A stretch of DNA of 64,000 nucleotides from Cyanophora paradoxa (Eukaryota; Glaucocystophyceae; Cyanophorales; Cyanophoraceae). The stretch covers positions 208,570 to 272,569 of the forward strand of contig QPMI01000564.1 of assembly GCA_004431415.1 (NCBI GenBank), written 5' to 3'. The notes beneath the pieces are model-generated. The model had not been told where the DNA came from. It saw only the letters and a program-made list of their open reading frames with translations, and did not search any database. The position numbers were made by a program, and so were the translations under genes. Shown here piece by piece: positions 37,361 to 45,929 of this stretch. Numbering within the stretch: the stretch's first letter is position 1; each line of letters opens with the position of its first letter.

Positions 37361-39331
37361 ATGCCTCCGAAGCGCCGAGGCCGCAAGAAGAAGCCGGAGA
37401 GCGAGTCCGAGGGGTCGGCGTACGAGGAAGAAGAGGAGAAGCCAGAGTCGGAATCAGAGGAAGAGGTAGAAGAGGAAGAGGCCGAGGATGAGCCGAAGCC
37501 AAAGGGGAAGCGGGGGAAGAAGATGAAGGAAAAGAAATACAACGAGCTCGATATGCCCATAGTCGAAATTCCAAAGCGGGCCGTGCTGGTCGAGGGCGAA
37601 AATGGGCAGATCATCGAAATGCAGAAGGGCATCCCGGATGTAGTTAAAATTCTCGAGGATCCGATCACGCGCGTGCAGGTACCGGAAACCACTGCGCTCG
37701 ACGCCTACTACGAAGATGCCACGTTCTGGAGCATCCACAGCAAGCAGTTCTACGACGCGCTGCCCGAGGAGCGCCTGCGGGCCATCCCGCGCGCCTTCCA
37801 GAGCGCCCAAAAATCGCCGCCCGTCTGCTACCGCTGCCTGCGCCTCATGTACGAAATCCCGAGCATACCCCGCAAAAAGGGCACCGCGGAGGCCGTTGCG
37901 GAGGCGACCGCGAAGAAGGAGGCCGCGTACGCCGATTACGCGAAAAAGGTCGACAAGGCAAACGAGTGGGCGAAGGCGCAAAGGCCAAAAAACAAGTACC
38001 CCCCGATCAAAGACAAGAAGCCCGCACAGCTGCCCCCGGTGTACCCGAAGAACTCGTGGCTCTGCATGCAGTGCTACCGATTTCTGGACGAGCGCGGCCT
38101 CCTCGCGAATTTGGGCCTGCAGCGGCGCAAGAGGGGCGACACCACGGCCGTGTCGGCGCAGGCGCAGAATCAGATGGCGCAGACGGTGCTGGGCGGCCCG
38201 AAGCCGAAGGCCTCGAAATCCGCCAAGGATATGGCCGCCGCCTTCGGCCAGTCGACCATCGCGCCGGGGTCGGGCCAGGAGAAAATTAGGAAGCAGGATA
38301 TCGCCGCGCCCGACATGAGCAGGATCGACGAGATCCTGAGGAAATCGACCGAGGTGAGGGAGAACATAGAAAAGACGAAAACGGGGCTGCAGGCCGCGAG
38401 GGCCAACGGGCTGGAGGCGCTCGAAAAGGTCATCACCGAAATCAACGAGACGGGTCGCTCGGTTTTCATCCTCAACAAAAAGAACGCCGACGGCAGCACG
38501 CGCTACGATATTCGTCAGGCGCGCCAGTCGCGGTACTGGGTGCTCTTCAACACACACAAGAGGCTGGGCGCCGCGAGAGAATTCGAGGTGGAGGCCTTCC
38601 GCGGCAGCCTGGCCCAGGTGCTCTCGGACGCCGAATTCTACAAGTTCATTCGATTTAATTTAAAGGAAGAGGACGGCAAGTACAAGGACGATACCTTTGC
38701 AAACGCCATCATCGGAATTCGCGTGCAGGGGGGCGTGGAAGTGGGGCCGACCGACGGCTGCTTGCACGCCCACGTGCTCGTCACGATCGATCACATATCG
38801 AACCTGCAGGTGCTCTGGGCAAAGTACGATTGGGTCGTGGTGCTCAAAGAAAAGGAGCCGGGTACGACAACCGTCTACGAGAGGCTGGGCGAAATTCTGG
38901 CCGGCAAATTCGCGGAGGCCGGAAGGAGGCTGGTGGAGCAGCTGCAGCAAGAGGCGGGGCAGGACGCGGAGAGAATCCTGCAGAACGCGGAGCTCATCGA
39001 CGACCTGAACCGAGGGAGAATCGGCATGGGAAAAGACCCGCCCACCATCCTCGCCGAGCTGATCCCGGAGGAAAATTACGGCGGGCGGCTGCAGGAGTAC
39101 CTCACGAAGACGCTGCCCGAGACGCAGCGGCGCGACCTGCTGAAGCAGTGGTCGCACGCGCGCAACCAGAATAACACCGACAACAACACGGACGGCTACC
39201 TCTTCTCCATCTTCCAGACGGAGTCCGCCCCTCGGACGATCCGCGCTTCGCGCCGCAGGCCGCCGAGATCGGAGGGCTGGGCCGCGGGCGCGGAAAGGGC
39301 AAGGGGCGCGGAAGGGGCAGGGGCCGCGGTT
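37361..39331 (+). CDS. HUH endonuclease (Rep-like), copy 2, long form
   Basis: About 655 residues. An acidic Lys/Glu N-terminus (KKKPESESEGSAYEEEEEKP) precedes a Cys motif (PVCYRCLRL, later SWLCMQCYRFLDE) that may bind zinc. A coiled coil follows, then the HUH domain: motif I SRYWVLFNTHKR, motif II CLHAHVLVT (H469, H471) and motif III LQEYLTKT (Y580, K583), which align with the gene before it. The original end is an RGRGKGKGRG tail, reached with one extra C in the CCCC run near 39224; the uncorrected frame instead ends at 39337. This long form may be the main Rep, with copy 1 a partner or regulator. Confidence 0.72.
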
Positions 39332-39354
39332 AATTAATCTGACGCGCCCGCAAG

Positions 39355-39729
39355 ATGTTCCAGGGGGAATGCACCCACTCGGACGTCATCACCGTCGTAT
39401 GCGGCGCGCTCTTCCTGATTTCCGAGCTGCTGGGCGGCACGGAGCGAGTGCGCCCCAACACCGTGCTGGGCGCCCTGAAGGCGGCGGCCCTTAGGGTCGT
39501 GCGCCGCGGGCAGCCCGAGCCCGAGCCCCCGCCCGAGCAGAGGCGCGAGAGCGTCCAGAACATAGGCCCGCACCACGTGGACATTCAGATGACGCAGACC
39601 GGTACGCGTTTTTTTCTAGAGAACATGGGAAATGGAGACTCCCGCGACACCAGCCCCCAGCGCAGAGGTTCCAGCGCCCACCAACACCAGCACCAGCAGC
39701 AGCACCACGGCCTACCCTTGGCTTCTTAG
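39355..39729 (+). CDS. Signal-anchored small protein
   Basis: 124 codons with an N-terminal helix (VITVVCGALFLISELLGG, 11-28) and a polar, Gln/His-rich end. The last third overlaps the next gene by about 98 nt and may be non-native if an indel is present; the part to about 39620 is better supported. Box TAATTAATCTGACG upstream. Confidence 0.45.
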   Translation: MFQGECTHSDVITVVCGALFLISELLGGTERVRPNTVLGALKAAALRVVRRGQPEPEPPPEQRRESVQNIGPHHVDIQMTQTGTRFFLENMGNGDSRDTSPQRRGSSAHQHQHQQQHHGLPLAS

Positions 39730-39988
39730 GACTTACGCGCGAAAGAAGCAGCAGCAGCCAAAGGCACCGGCGGAAATGGCGGCTGACCTGGATCGGTGCA
39801 CCCGCCGCGCCATCGCGAGCTACGCCAAGCGGGTCGAGCAGTACCACCCCCGGATGGCAGAGGACGCCAGGGCGTACGCGAAAAACCCCGCCGCGAGCCC
39901 GCCCGTGATGGCCGCCGTCATCGACCGGCTGCAGTGGGCGCTGCACGAGGAGGGAGAGCGCGTCAGGAATTTCTTCATGCCCAAGTAA
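39632..39988 (+). CDS. Unknown small protein
   Basis: 118 residues: a Thr/Ser/Pro-rich leader, then a helical domain (RRAIASYAKRVEQYHPRMAEDARAYAKNP, and MAAVIDRLQWALHEEGERV). A TTTTTTTCTAGAGA box lies just before ATG 39632. Possibly a small virion component. Confidence 0.5.
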   Translation: METPATPAPSAEVPAPTNTSTSSSTTAYPWLLRTYARKKQQQPKAPAEMAADLDRCTRRAIASYAKRVEQYHPRMAEDARAYAKNPAASPPVMAAVIDRLQWALHEEGERVRNFFMPK

Positions 39989-40016
39989 ATTTCTGAAAGG
40001 GGCCTTAAACCCGAGA

Positions 40017-40205
40017 ATGATGTCCCTGCCGAGCCTCGACAGCATCCTCAGCGATTCGCGCTACCTGGGCAGCCTCCTGACCCTCGGCGCCGTTGCGTAC
40101 ATGTCGCCCGCGCGCTACTACCTGCTGCGGATCCTCCTCGCGCAATTCGCGGGCTACTACTTCGTGGGGCCCACCCTCCTGAACATGGGACCGAAGCGGG
40201 CTTAA
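40017..40205 (+). CDS. Small membrane protein
   Basis: 62 residues with a hydrophobic segment (LGSLLTLGAVAYM) and an aromatic one (YYLLRILLAQFAGYYFVGP). Box AAATTTCTGAAAGG 20 nt upstream. Function unknown. Confidence 0.55.
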   Translation: MMSLPSLDSILSDSRYLGSLLTLGAVAYMSPARYYLLRILLAQFAGYYFVGPTLLNMGPKRA

Positions 40206-40234
40206 TTTCTCAGCCCCTCCTAAGGCCCTAAATA

Positions 40235-40684
40235 ATGTCCTGCGTTAACCTCTACGTCCAGTCGAACGGAGAAACGCAGGATTCCGAGGGCTTCTGGCGC
40301 CTCAGGCTGAACCAGATCCCCTCCGACATCGACACGCTGCAGATCAAGGGAGTCTACCTGGAGCTGGACACGACCGCGATTCCGGACCCCACCGCCGCGA
40401 AAACCGCAAACGTGCTGCTGATGGACGCGCCCGACTTGAACGTCACGACCATCTCGAACGTGAACGCGTGCATCAACAAGGTCGTGATTCCGACGTGGGG
40501 CCACGACGGCCTGGAAAACACCATCCTTTACTGGTTCGAGGTGCCCATGGCCGTGCGCCCGAATTACGTCGCGTACGACAAATTCCAGGAGCTGCGCGTG
40601 CGCTTCACCGACATCACGGGCGCCACCAAGAAGAACAACGCCTTCATCGTCAAGAACTTCGGCCTCTGGGCCTACGCTAAGTAG
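40235..40684 (+). CDS. Beta-rich protein, possible minor capsid/penton
   Basis: 149 residues, almost all beta by pattern: FWRLRLNQIPSDIDTLQIKG, VYLELDTTAIP, NTILYWFEVPMAVRPN, and FQELRVRFTDITG. Single-jelly-roll penton proteins of small dsDNA viruses have this size and composition, but I see no diagnostic motif. Box TAATTTCTCAGCCCC upstream; last of the structural-type genes on the plus strand with the two that follow. Confidence 0.45.
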   Translation: MSCVNLYVQSNGETQDSEGFWRLRLNQIPSDIDTLQIKGVYLELDTTAIPDPTAAKTANVLLMDAPDLNVTTISNVNACINKVVIPTWGHDGLENTILYWFEVPMAVRPNYVAYDKFQELRVRFTDITGATKKNNAFIVKNFGLWAYAK

Positions 40685-40713
40685 GCCGACTAGATTTTCG
40701 CAGGCCCCCTTAA

Positions 40714-41190
40714 ATGCGCCTGATCATATTCCCGCGAAAGGGCTCGGGCGTCAAGACGCGCACCTTTACGGGCGTGCCTGGCTACCCCTCGCCCCTTGCT
40801 TACAGAGTCGATCTTGTAACCGCCTCTGGTCCAATTAAATACGGGCTGCTGCACAGCCTCAGTCACATCCGTCTCGGTGAGAGCGCATGGCAGGACTTGG
40901 CCTTAATCGTAGAATTCGAGTACAGGGGGGTAGACACGCTAACGGGCGATCACTTTTACAGGGTGCGGGTAGCAAGGGAGGGGTACTCGCTGCCGAACGG
41001 CACGGGCGGGGAATACTGGGAGCCGAAAATACGCGACGCCTCCGAGGCCTACCGCTGGCTGCGTGACGAGCAGATCACTATCAGGCCCGATTACCCCTAC
41101 GCCGACGTTTTCTGGCAGGTGCCCGTGGGCCGTTGGACAACGGGCGAGGTGAGCGGCAAGCTGAAGTGGACGTGGGACGCGGAGCATTAG
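40714..41190 (+). CDS. Beta-rich protein, unknown
   Basis: 158 residues with alternating strands (LIIFPRKGSGVKTRTFTGV, LALIVEFEYRGVDTLTGDHF, YADVFWQVPVGRWTTGEVSG). No enzymatic motif. A virion surface or fibre-base role is possible from context. Box AGATTTTCGCAGGCC just before the ATG. Confidence 0.45.
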   Translation: MRLIIFPRKGSGVKTRTFTGVPGYPSPLAYRVDLVTASGPIKYGLLHSLSHIRLGESAWQDLALIVEFEYRGVDTLTGDHFYRVRVAREGYSLPNGTGGEYWEPKIRDASEAYRWLRDEQITIRPDYPYADVFWQVPVGRWTTGEVSGKLKWTWDAEH

Positions 41191-41215
41191 TTAATTTTTC
41201 TCTCTCGCGGATAAA

Positions 41216-42378
41216 ATGTCGATGCTCGACGACCCCTGGCGCATGGCCATCCCGAATCCGGACGAGGTGCTGAACGGCGCCTTCGCGATAGACGGGAGCC
41301 TGAGCGTGAGGGGAATTTACGCGGACGAGATAAGGCTGCGCAAGGGCGCGACCTACAGCGATTTCCTGACGTCCGTCGGTACCTTGGACGATTACGGTGA
41401 CCTCACCGCAATTATCAAGGGGCTCTGGGGCGTGACGACCGAGACGGGCGTGGACTGGAACATTATTAAGAGGGCGGCCGACGTGAAAATCGCAAACTCC
41501 GTCACAGCAAAAGATGCCACCCTGAACCTCGTGAAACTGACTCTAAAGGGCGCAGAGGGAGACGTGAGGCCCGGGTACAACGCACTCGAGCGCATCGCGG
41601 GCCCCCTGCGCCACATCTACTGGAGCCGCCAGGCGCTGCCGAGCATGGAGCCCGAGCAGTACAGGCGCGACAGGGAGGAGTTTTTCGCGTGGTTCGACCA
41701 CTTCAAGGTGAACATCCGCGCCCTGAGCGCCGACAGGACGGGCGAGACGCCGGAGACGACGGGCGGGGGCCGCATCCCAACGGCACCCGACGTGCTCCCC
41801 GATCGCTCGGACTGGGCGAAGACGCAGAACTGGGCGCTGAAGGACCACTTCCACGACGAGAGGTACGCCCTCGTCAAGCACCCGCACGTGAAGGCCGACA
41901 TCACGGACTGGGCGCACCGCCACCTGTACGACGACATCATCGGCGGGCCCAAGGTGCCGGGCGCGATTCCGGGTGGGGGTACGGGCGGCGGAAGCACCGG
42001 GGTGGGGGTACAGGCACCGGGGGCGGGGGTACAGGCACGGGGGGTGGGGGTACAGGCACGGGGGGCGGAGGGGGCACGGGCGGCACGCCAGTGGGCGGGG
42101 GTGGAGGCAGCAGCAGCTCGGGTGGCGGCGGATCGGGCGGGGACGGCATGGATAAGGTGGCAGGCCTTGCCACTTCAACGGCCATCTTCGGGGGCGCCCT
42201 CATCGTAGGCGGCATCAAATACTACAAGGATCGGAAGGGGTTCGTGAGGCAAATCGACGAGCTGAACGCGAGACCCCCCATTAAATTCGATTCCGAGGAC
42301 GCGACACATATGAATATTCATATTTTAATCCCTCGGCGTTCCGCCTCAGGATTAAAATATGAATATTCATATGTGTGA
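41216..42378 (+). CDS. Fibre-like protein with HxH motif and C-terminal membrane helix (frameshift)
   Basis: The N-terminal 250 residues include SLSVRGIYADEIRLRKGATY and the motif LVKHPHVKADITDWAHRHL. This is one unit of the H-x-H...ADITDFAH repeat found seven times in the fibre at 59092-60783 and typical of metal-binding phage tail-fibre repeats. The frame then shifts inside a Gly/Thr-rich segment (GGGGTGTGGGGTGTG, about 41990-42090), and the restored frame has a membrane helix (ATSTAIFGGALIVGGIKYY) and ends in the hairpin at 42304-42376. Probably a membrane-anchored virion spike. Last gene of the GC-rich element; the final 18 codons may derive from the junction. Confidence 0.55.
42304..42376. 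repeat. 28-bp-arm hairpin at right GC/AT junction
   Basis: Arms 42304-42331 (ACACATATGAATATTCATAT and eight more bases) and 42349-42376 are perfectly complementary. The 17-nt loop CTCGGCGTTCCGCCTCA itself can pair (GGCG with CGCC). It sits exactly where composition changes. A similar loop-like string begins the GC-rich DNA at 8701. It could be a rolling-circle termination or replication hairpin, a transcript end, or part of the AT-rich element. Confidence 0.75.
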
Positions 42379-42969
42379 TTCGATGTTATATCAATAAAAT
42401 CGATTAATTTATTTGAATTTTCACATGAATTTTCATATTTTTATATGCAATTTCAATTAATTTAATCGATGTTATATCGATAAACTCGATTAATCGATAT
42501 TGTATCTTAATTGTAGTTAATCGGAATTATATCAATAACTTCGATTGATTTTAATTGAATTCTAAATGAATCTAATCGGAATTATATCAATAAATTCGAT
42601 TAAATCATGTTCTTTTCCGATTAAATCAATTAAATATTTAACTTTGTTATCATAAGTGGTCTAAGTTGACTCACTTTTCATAAACATTTTGAACTCTTAG
42701 TCTCCTTGAATTTCTTAAGATGACTCAACTTAGTCAACTTAGTCAACTTTGTTACCATAATCAATCAGGGTGGACTCACTTTTAGATCAACTTTGAAATT
42801 TCAAGCAAAATCAACTTTGATTTCAAAAGTGGATCTTCTAAGTGGACTCAAAATGTTCACTTTGTGATACATGTTAGCTCAAATCCTTACTGTTTATGGT
42901 CAGGGTTGACTAAGTGGGGGGAGTTGACACATTTTTTGAAATCCTTTTTAGAAAACTTTTGGTCCCAAA
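42379..42969. repeat. AT-rich non-coding region with diverged repeats
   Basis: No gene. Between 42380 and 42630 a degenerate unit (ATTATATCAATAA, then TTCGATTAA) occurs about four times. From 42650 to 42960 the sequence is rich in GTCAACTTAGTCAAC and GTGGACTC motifs. This composition matches the opposite end of the window (1-540). Confidence 0.6.
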
Positions 42970-43133
42970 TATTTCCTGTGAAATTTGAGTCAACTCAACC
43001 CACTTAGTCAACCCTTGCATTGAATTCGTAACAAAATCCATATACTTTTACTACTTTTACGATTAATATGAGTCAACCTTGAGTCCACTTAAATATAAAT
43101 ATAATATAATAGGGGGAATCAAGGGGAGATGCT
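42970..43133 (+). repeat. 164-bp direct repeat, copy B
   Basis: About 99 percent identical to 277-440, same orientation. The sequence on either side is unrelated to that around copy A. Between 43134 and 43369 I see no gene, only AT-rich DNA with a short palindrome-like TCCGGAATCCGGA. Confidence 0.85.
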
Positions 43134-43369
43134 GAGGTTTTAGTGTAAGGAAATCTTATACTATACGATTTTTTAACACTTGTAGGTGTAGGGTGCAATC
43201 ATATTTTGGCTTCATCATACAGTAGAATTCTATCGTAAAAAATGTCCGGAATCCGGAAAATAATCATTGTAGAAAGCTACTGTAGGAAAAGGATATATTA
43301 TATCTTTTTGTAACAGTTGCTATTGTAATAAAAAAGGTAAATTACCCTGTTTATCATTATAGAAACTCA

Positions 43370-43768
43370 TCAAAACGGGAATCTATCATGTTTATGTCTC
43401 TCAGTCTTCTCAAATGTGAGGAAATTCATTGTTTTATCGATCTCATCTGCTACTGATTGTGTTTTATGCTGAGCTTCTTTACCACAGCTGAATATATCTA
43501 TTGCTAACATGCCTTCATTGGAATAACAATGAGCTGTGCAATGGCTTTCATCTAATAGCAGAACCAATGCAAAACCAGGAGGTGATATTTTGCCATCAAA
43601 TATCTCACAGTGTTTATGAACAATTCTTATGCCTTGTCTTAATATAGCTTGTTCAAGGGTTCCCATAATCCAATTACCTAGGAAGCTAACATGCTCATGT
43701 CCTGTTGCAATAGCTGATTTAGCCTTGTAATCAAGCATAACATGAAAGCCTCTGTATTGAGTCTCCAT
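43370..43768 (-). CDS. S-adenosylmethionine decarboxylase proenzyme (SpeH type)
   Basis: 132 residues. The pyruvoyl enzyme hallmark is clear: LLLDESHCTAHCYSNEG, with Ser75 as the self-cleavage site, His80 five residues on and Cys95 (DIFSCG) twenty on. These are the same spacings as Ser63/His68/Cys83 of the Thermotoga enzyme. ISPPGFALVL before it and a conserved HV near the N-terminus also fit. It makes decarboxylated SAM, the aminopropyl donor for spermidine. Bacterial-type class 1 architecture, short and intronless, in AT-rich viral DNA. A viral copy could raise polyamines for DNA packing. Cyanophages carry similar genes. Confidence 0.85.
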   Translation of the reverse strand: METQYRGFHVMLDYKAKSAIATGHEHVSFLGNWIMGTLEQAILRQGIRIVHKHCEIFDGKISPPGFALVLLLDESHCTAHCYSNEGMLAIDIFSCGKEAQHKTQSVADEIDKTMNFLTFEKTERHKHDRFPF

Positions 43769-43791
43769 TAAGAATACCTTAGAAAAATTAA

Positions 43792-44064
43792 CTAGTCAAA
43801 CCTAATGCAAATATCCCTATACTCTACTCTGATTGATGAAGTAGCTCTTTTCCTGTGTGCTTGACTCTTTCTTTTGTTACAGTCCCTACACCCTGATCCC
43901 TTCACATGATTAAAGGGATAGGTAAGGATCACTTTATTACACTGCAAACATCTCACAGATACTTTCTCTTGAGCTTTGATGTAATGTGTCTCACTGTAAT
44001 CGAATTTATCTTTACCATGGACTGTCATAGCAGCATCAATAAACTTTTTTGTTTTACTATCCAT
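43792..44064 (-). CDS. DUF723-like zinc-binding protein
   Basis: 90 residues. FIDAAMTVHGKDKFDYSETHY, VSVRCLQCNKVI, and HVKGSGCRDCNKRK follow the HG-x-x-(F/Y)DYS...C-x-x-C...G-x-GC-x-x-C pattern of the DNA-binding module found with phage and NCLDV homing endonucleases (DUF723 type). Here it stands alone. The ATG is preceded by TATATATAGAGT, similar to the promoter core of the left block. Confidence 0.65.
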   Translation of the reverse strand: MDSKTKKFIDAAMTVHGKDKFDYSETHYIKAQEKVSVRCLQCNKVILTYPFNHVKGSGCRDCNKRKSQAHRKRATSSIRVEYRDICIRFD

Positions 44065-44086
44065 ACTCTATATATAACCAATATTC

Positions 44087-44571
44087 TTATGGAGCAGTAT
44101 CCTGCCCGAAAATGGGGAAATATCGATTTGTCCCATAATACTCAGCATAGGTATTCTGCCTTGCAATAAAATCGGTTCTCTCAGCATATAATACACACTT
44201 GTAGATACCAAACTTGGTGGCTCTAACCAGAAACTGATAGTCTTCCAAACCGAAATTGACTCCATGATAAGCAATACCAAAATTATCATATGGGGTGATC
44301 ACAACTGCAAAATTAGGAGTTCCACCCTCTACTTGACAAAGAGCATAAACATCTGGTGGGATATCCACAACTACCTTGTAGTGGTCACCAATTTCAACAA
44401 GAGAGTCTACTACTGCTGTTTGTTCATTCACAACAATTGGGAATATCTTTATAATGTATGGGGCATTCATGCTGGGGACATAGGTTCGAATTCTTGTGTT
44501 GGGATCAATGGGATTGGGTTGATCATTCACAAATAGAGGCGCTCCAACAGCCCCACCAACCCTAACGTAAG
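44087..44571 (-). pseudogene. C-terminal half of a fibre gene split by transposon
   Basis: Encodes RVGGAVGAPLFVN, then RIRTYVPSMNAPYIIKIFP and FLVRATKFGIYKCVLYAERTDF, which match in order the C-terminal half of the intact paralogue at 55825-56718 (RIRFYTPVAQQPFLHFY, and FVTEVGVYNTMIMGLRTDI). Its N-terminal half lies at 55439-55801, beyond the 10.9-kb insertion. The frame extends to 44644 into transposon sequence, but those codons are GC-rich and foreign. Reading across the junction is one base out of phase, next to a T run. Confidence 0.8.
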
Positions 44572-44878
44572 GAGCTGTTTCGCATGTCGCAGACGGCCCC
44601 GGACGGACCTCGACGGGCCGAAAACGGCGCGACCTTTTGGACATCCCGCTAGTTCGCGAGCTTTAACAATGGATGGAATTTGAATTTTGAACACGGCCGT
44701 GTCACGGCGGCTATCAGCCGGCTGAGTTCGAGTTCGAGCTGGCTAGACCAAATTCTATATCCCCCCAAGCCATCTCCCCCCCCTTCCAAGCCACGGCCAG
44801 CTGCAGCTAGATTGCGGCCAGCCACGGACTTGCGCGGGAAAAGCAAAAGCGCTTATAGCTTAGCGTTCGGCGATCGAG

Positions 44879-45898
44879 ATGCCGCTCTCTGTGCTGTCTG
44901 CCAAGGTCGGCTCAGCGTTCGGTTCCATTAGAGCGTGGCTGGGCGGCGCCAGCGATGGCAGGCCGCGGCACGGCCAGATTGGCGGCAGCACCTGCGGCAG
45001 CCAGGACGACCTCGGCGAGGACGTGAATCCAGACGACTTTGGCGACGCAGCTTTGAGCGAGCAAGTCGTTCAGCCTGCGCATGCAGCGCCAGCTGCGCAT
45101 GCGACGGCCGCGGTCGCGCTGGCGCCTCCCGCGGCGGAGCCGGCGGGCGGGAGCGACTCCCCACAAGTCTCGCCAGTACGCTCAGAGCTCGAGCAGAGCC
45201 CCGGCAGCGGCTGCTGTGAGACGCCAGGGACGCCTTTGGGGGGGGGTACGCCTGTACAGCCGTGTACGCCGCCTGTCGCAGCTGCCTCATCAGCGACCCC
45301 CGTGTACACGCCTGATCGCCCGCGTCGCAAGCGGGTAGTAGCTGCGCCCTCGCAATCGCAGCCTTCGCATGATCAGCCGGCCACGCCTCCACGCACGCAG
45401 CCGCCGGCGGCAGCGGCCTCGCCAGCGACCCCCGTGGACATGCCTAAGCGCGTGAGTCGCAAGCGGGCAGCGGCGGCGACCTCCCAGCCTTCGCCCGCGG
45501 CGGCACCGAGCGAGCAATATGAGGATCCCTTCGTTGCCATGGAGCGGTATATGGACGATCCCTCTGTCGCGCCGTCGCCTGCCAGCTCAGCCGCGAAGAA
45601 GCCAGCCCCGAAGAAGCCCGCCACGTCCACCAAGCAGCAGTGCAAGCGGCGCAAGTGCGATGTCGAGATGACGGGCGAGGAGGAAGATCGATTCACCCCC
45701 TGGGACAAGCCCGGGCGGCACCGCTTTCGCATCGAGGAGGAGGACGCCGCACTCTATCGGAGGCTCACCGGCTGCAAGCGGGTTTCCGATGCGGTTCGCA
45801 TGGCGTCCAAGCTCCTTGAAGCGATCGAGTACCTTCAGCAGCGTGTGCGCGCGCCGTTTCACGCCGCCGTGCGCTTCGCCCGCAGCTTGCCTCGCTGA
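44879..45898 (+). CDS. Disordered Pro/Ala-rich transposon protein, unknown
   Basis: 339 residues. Mostly Pro/Ala/Ser-rich with nuclear-localisation-like basic clusters (PDRPRRKRVV, PKRVSRKRAA, CKRRKCD). The last 80 residues (RHRFRIEEEDAALYRRLTGC, and MASKLLEAIEYLQQRV) are more ordered and may form a small helical domain. An uninterrupted frame of this length in a transposon suggests a real accessory gene. Function unknown. Confidence 0.4.
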   Translation: MPLSVLSAKVGSAFGSIRAWLGGASDGRPRHGQIGGSTCGSQDDLGEDVNPDDFGDAALSEQVVQPAHAAPAAHATAAVALAPPAAEPAGGSDSPQVSPVRSELEQSPGSGCCETPGTPLGGGTPVQPCTPPVAAASSATPVYTPDRPRRKRVVAAPSQSQPSHDQPATPPRTQPPAAAASPATPVDMPKRVSRKRAAAATSQPSPAAAPSEQYEDPFVAMERYMDDPSVAPSPASSAAKKPAPKKPATSTKQQCKRRKCDVEMTGEEEDRFTPWDKPGRHRFRIEEEDAALYRRLTGCKRVSDAVRMASKLLEAIEYLQQRVRAPFHAAVRFARSLPR

Positions 45899-45929
45899 TT
45901 CGGGCCGCAGGATGTCCTAGACAAGGGTC

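Noticed and set aside
277-43133. LTR retrotransposon, from the direct repeats plus rve integrase
   Set aside because: No reverse transcriptase, protease or gag. The integrase sits with a family B polymerase, as in Polintons. The repeats are not at element edges in any consistent way.
44572-44644. Original N-terminus MSKRSRRFRPVEVRPG for the gene at 44087
   Set aside because: These codons lie in the GC-rich insertion beyond the target duplication, and paralogues have a quite different N-terminal domain, found intact at 55439-55801.
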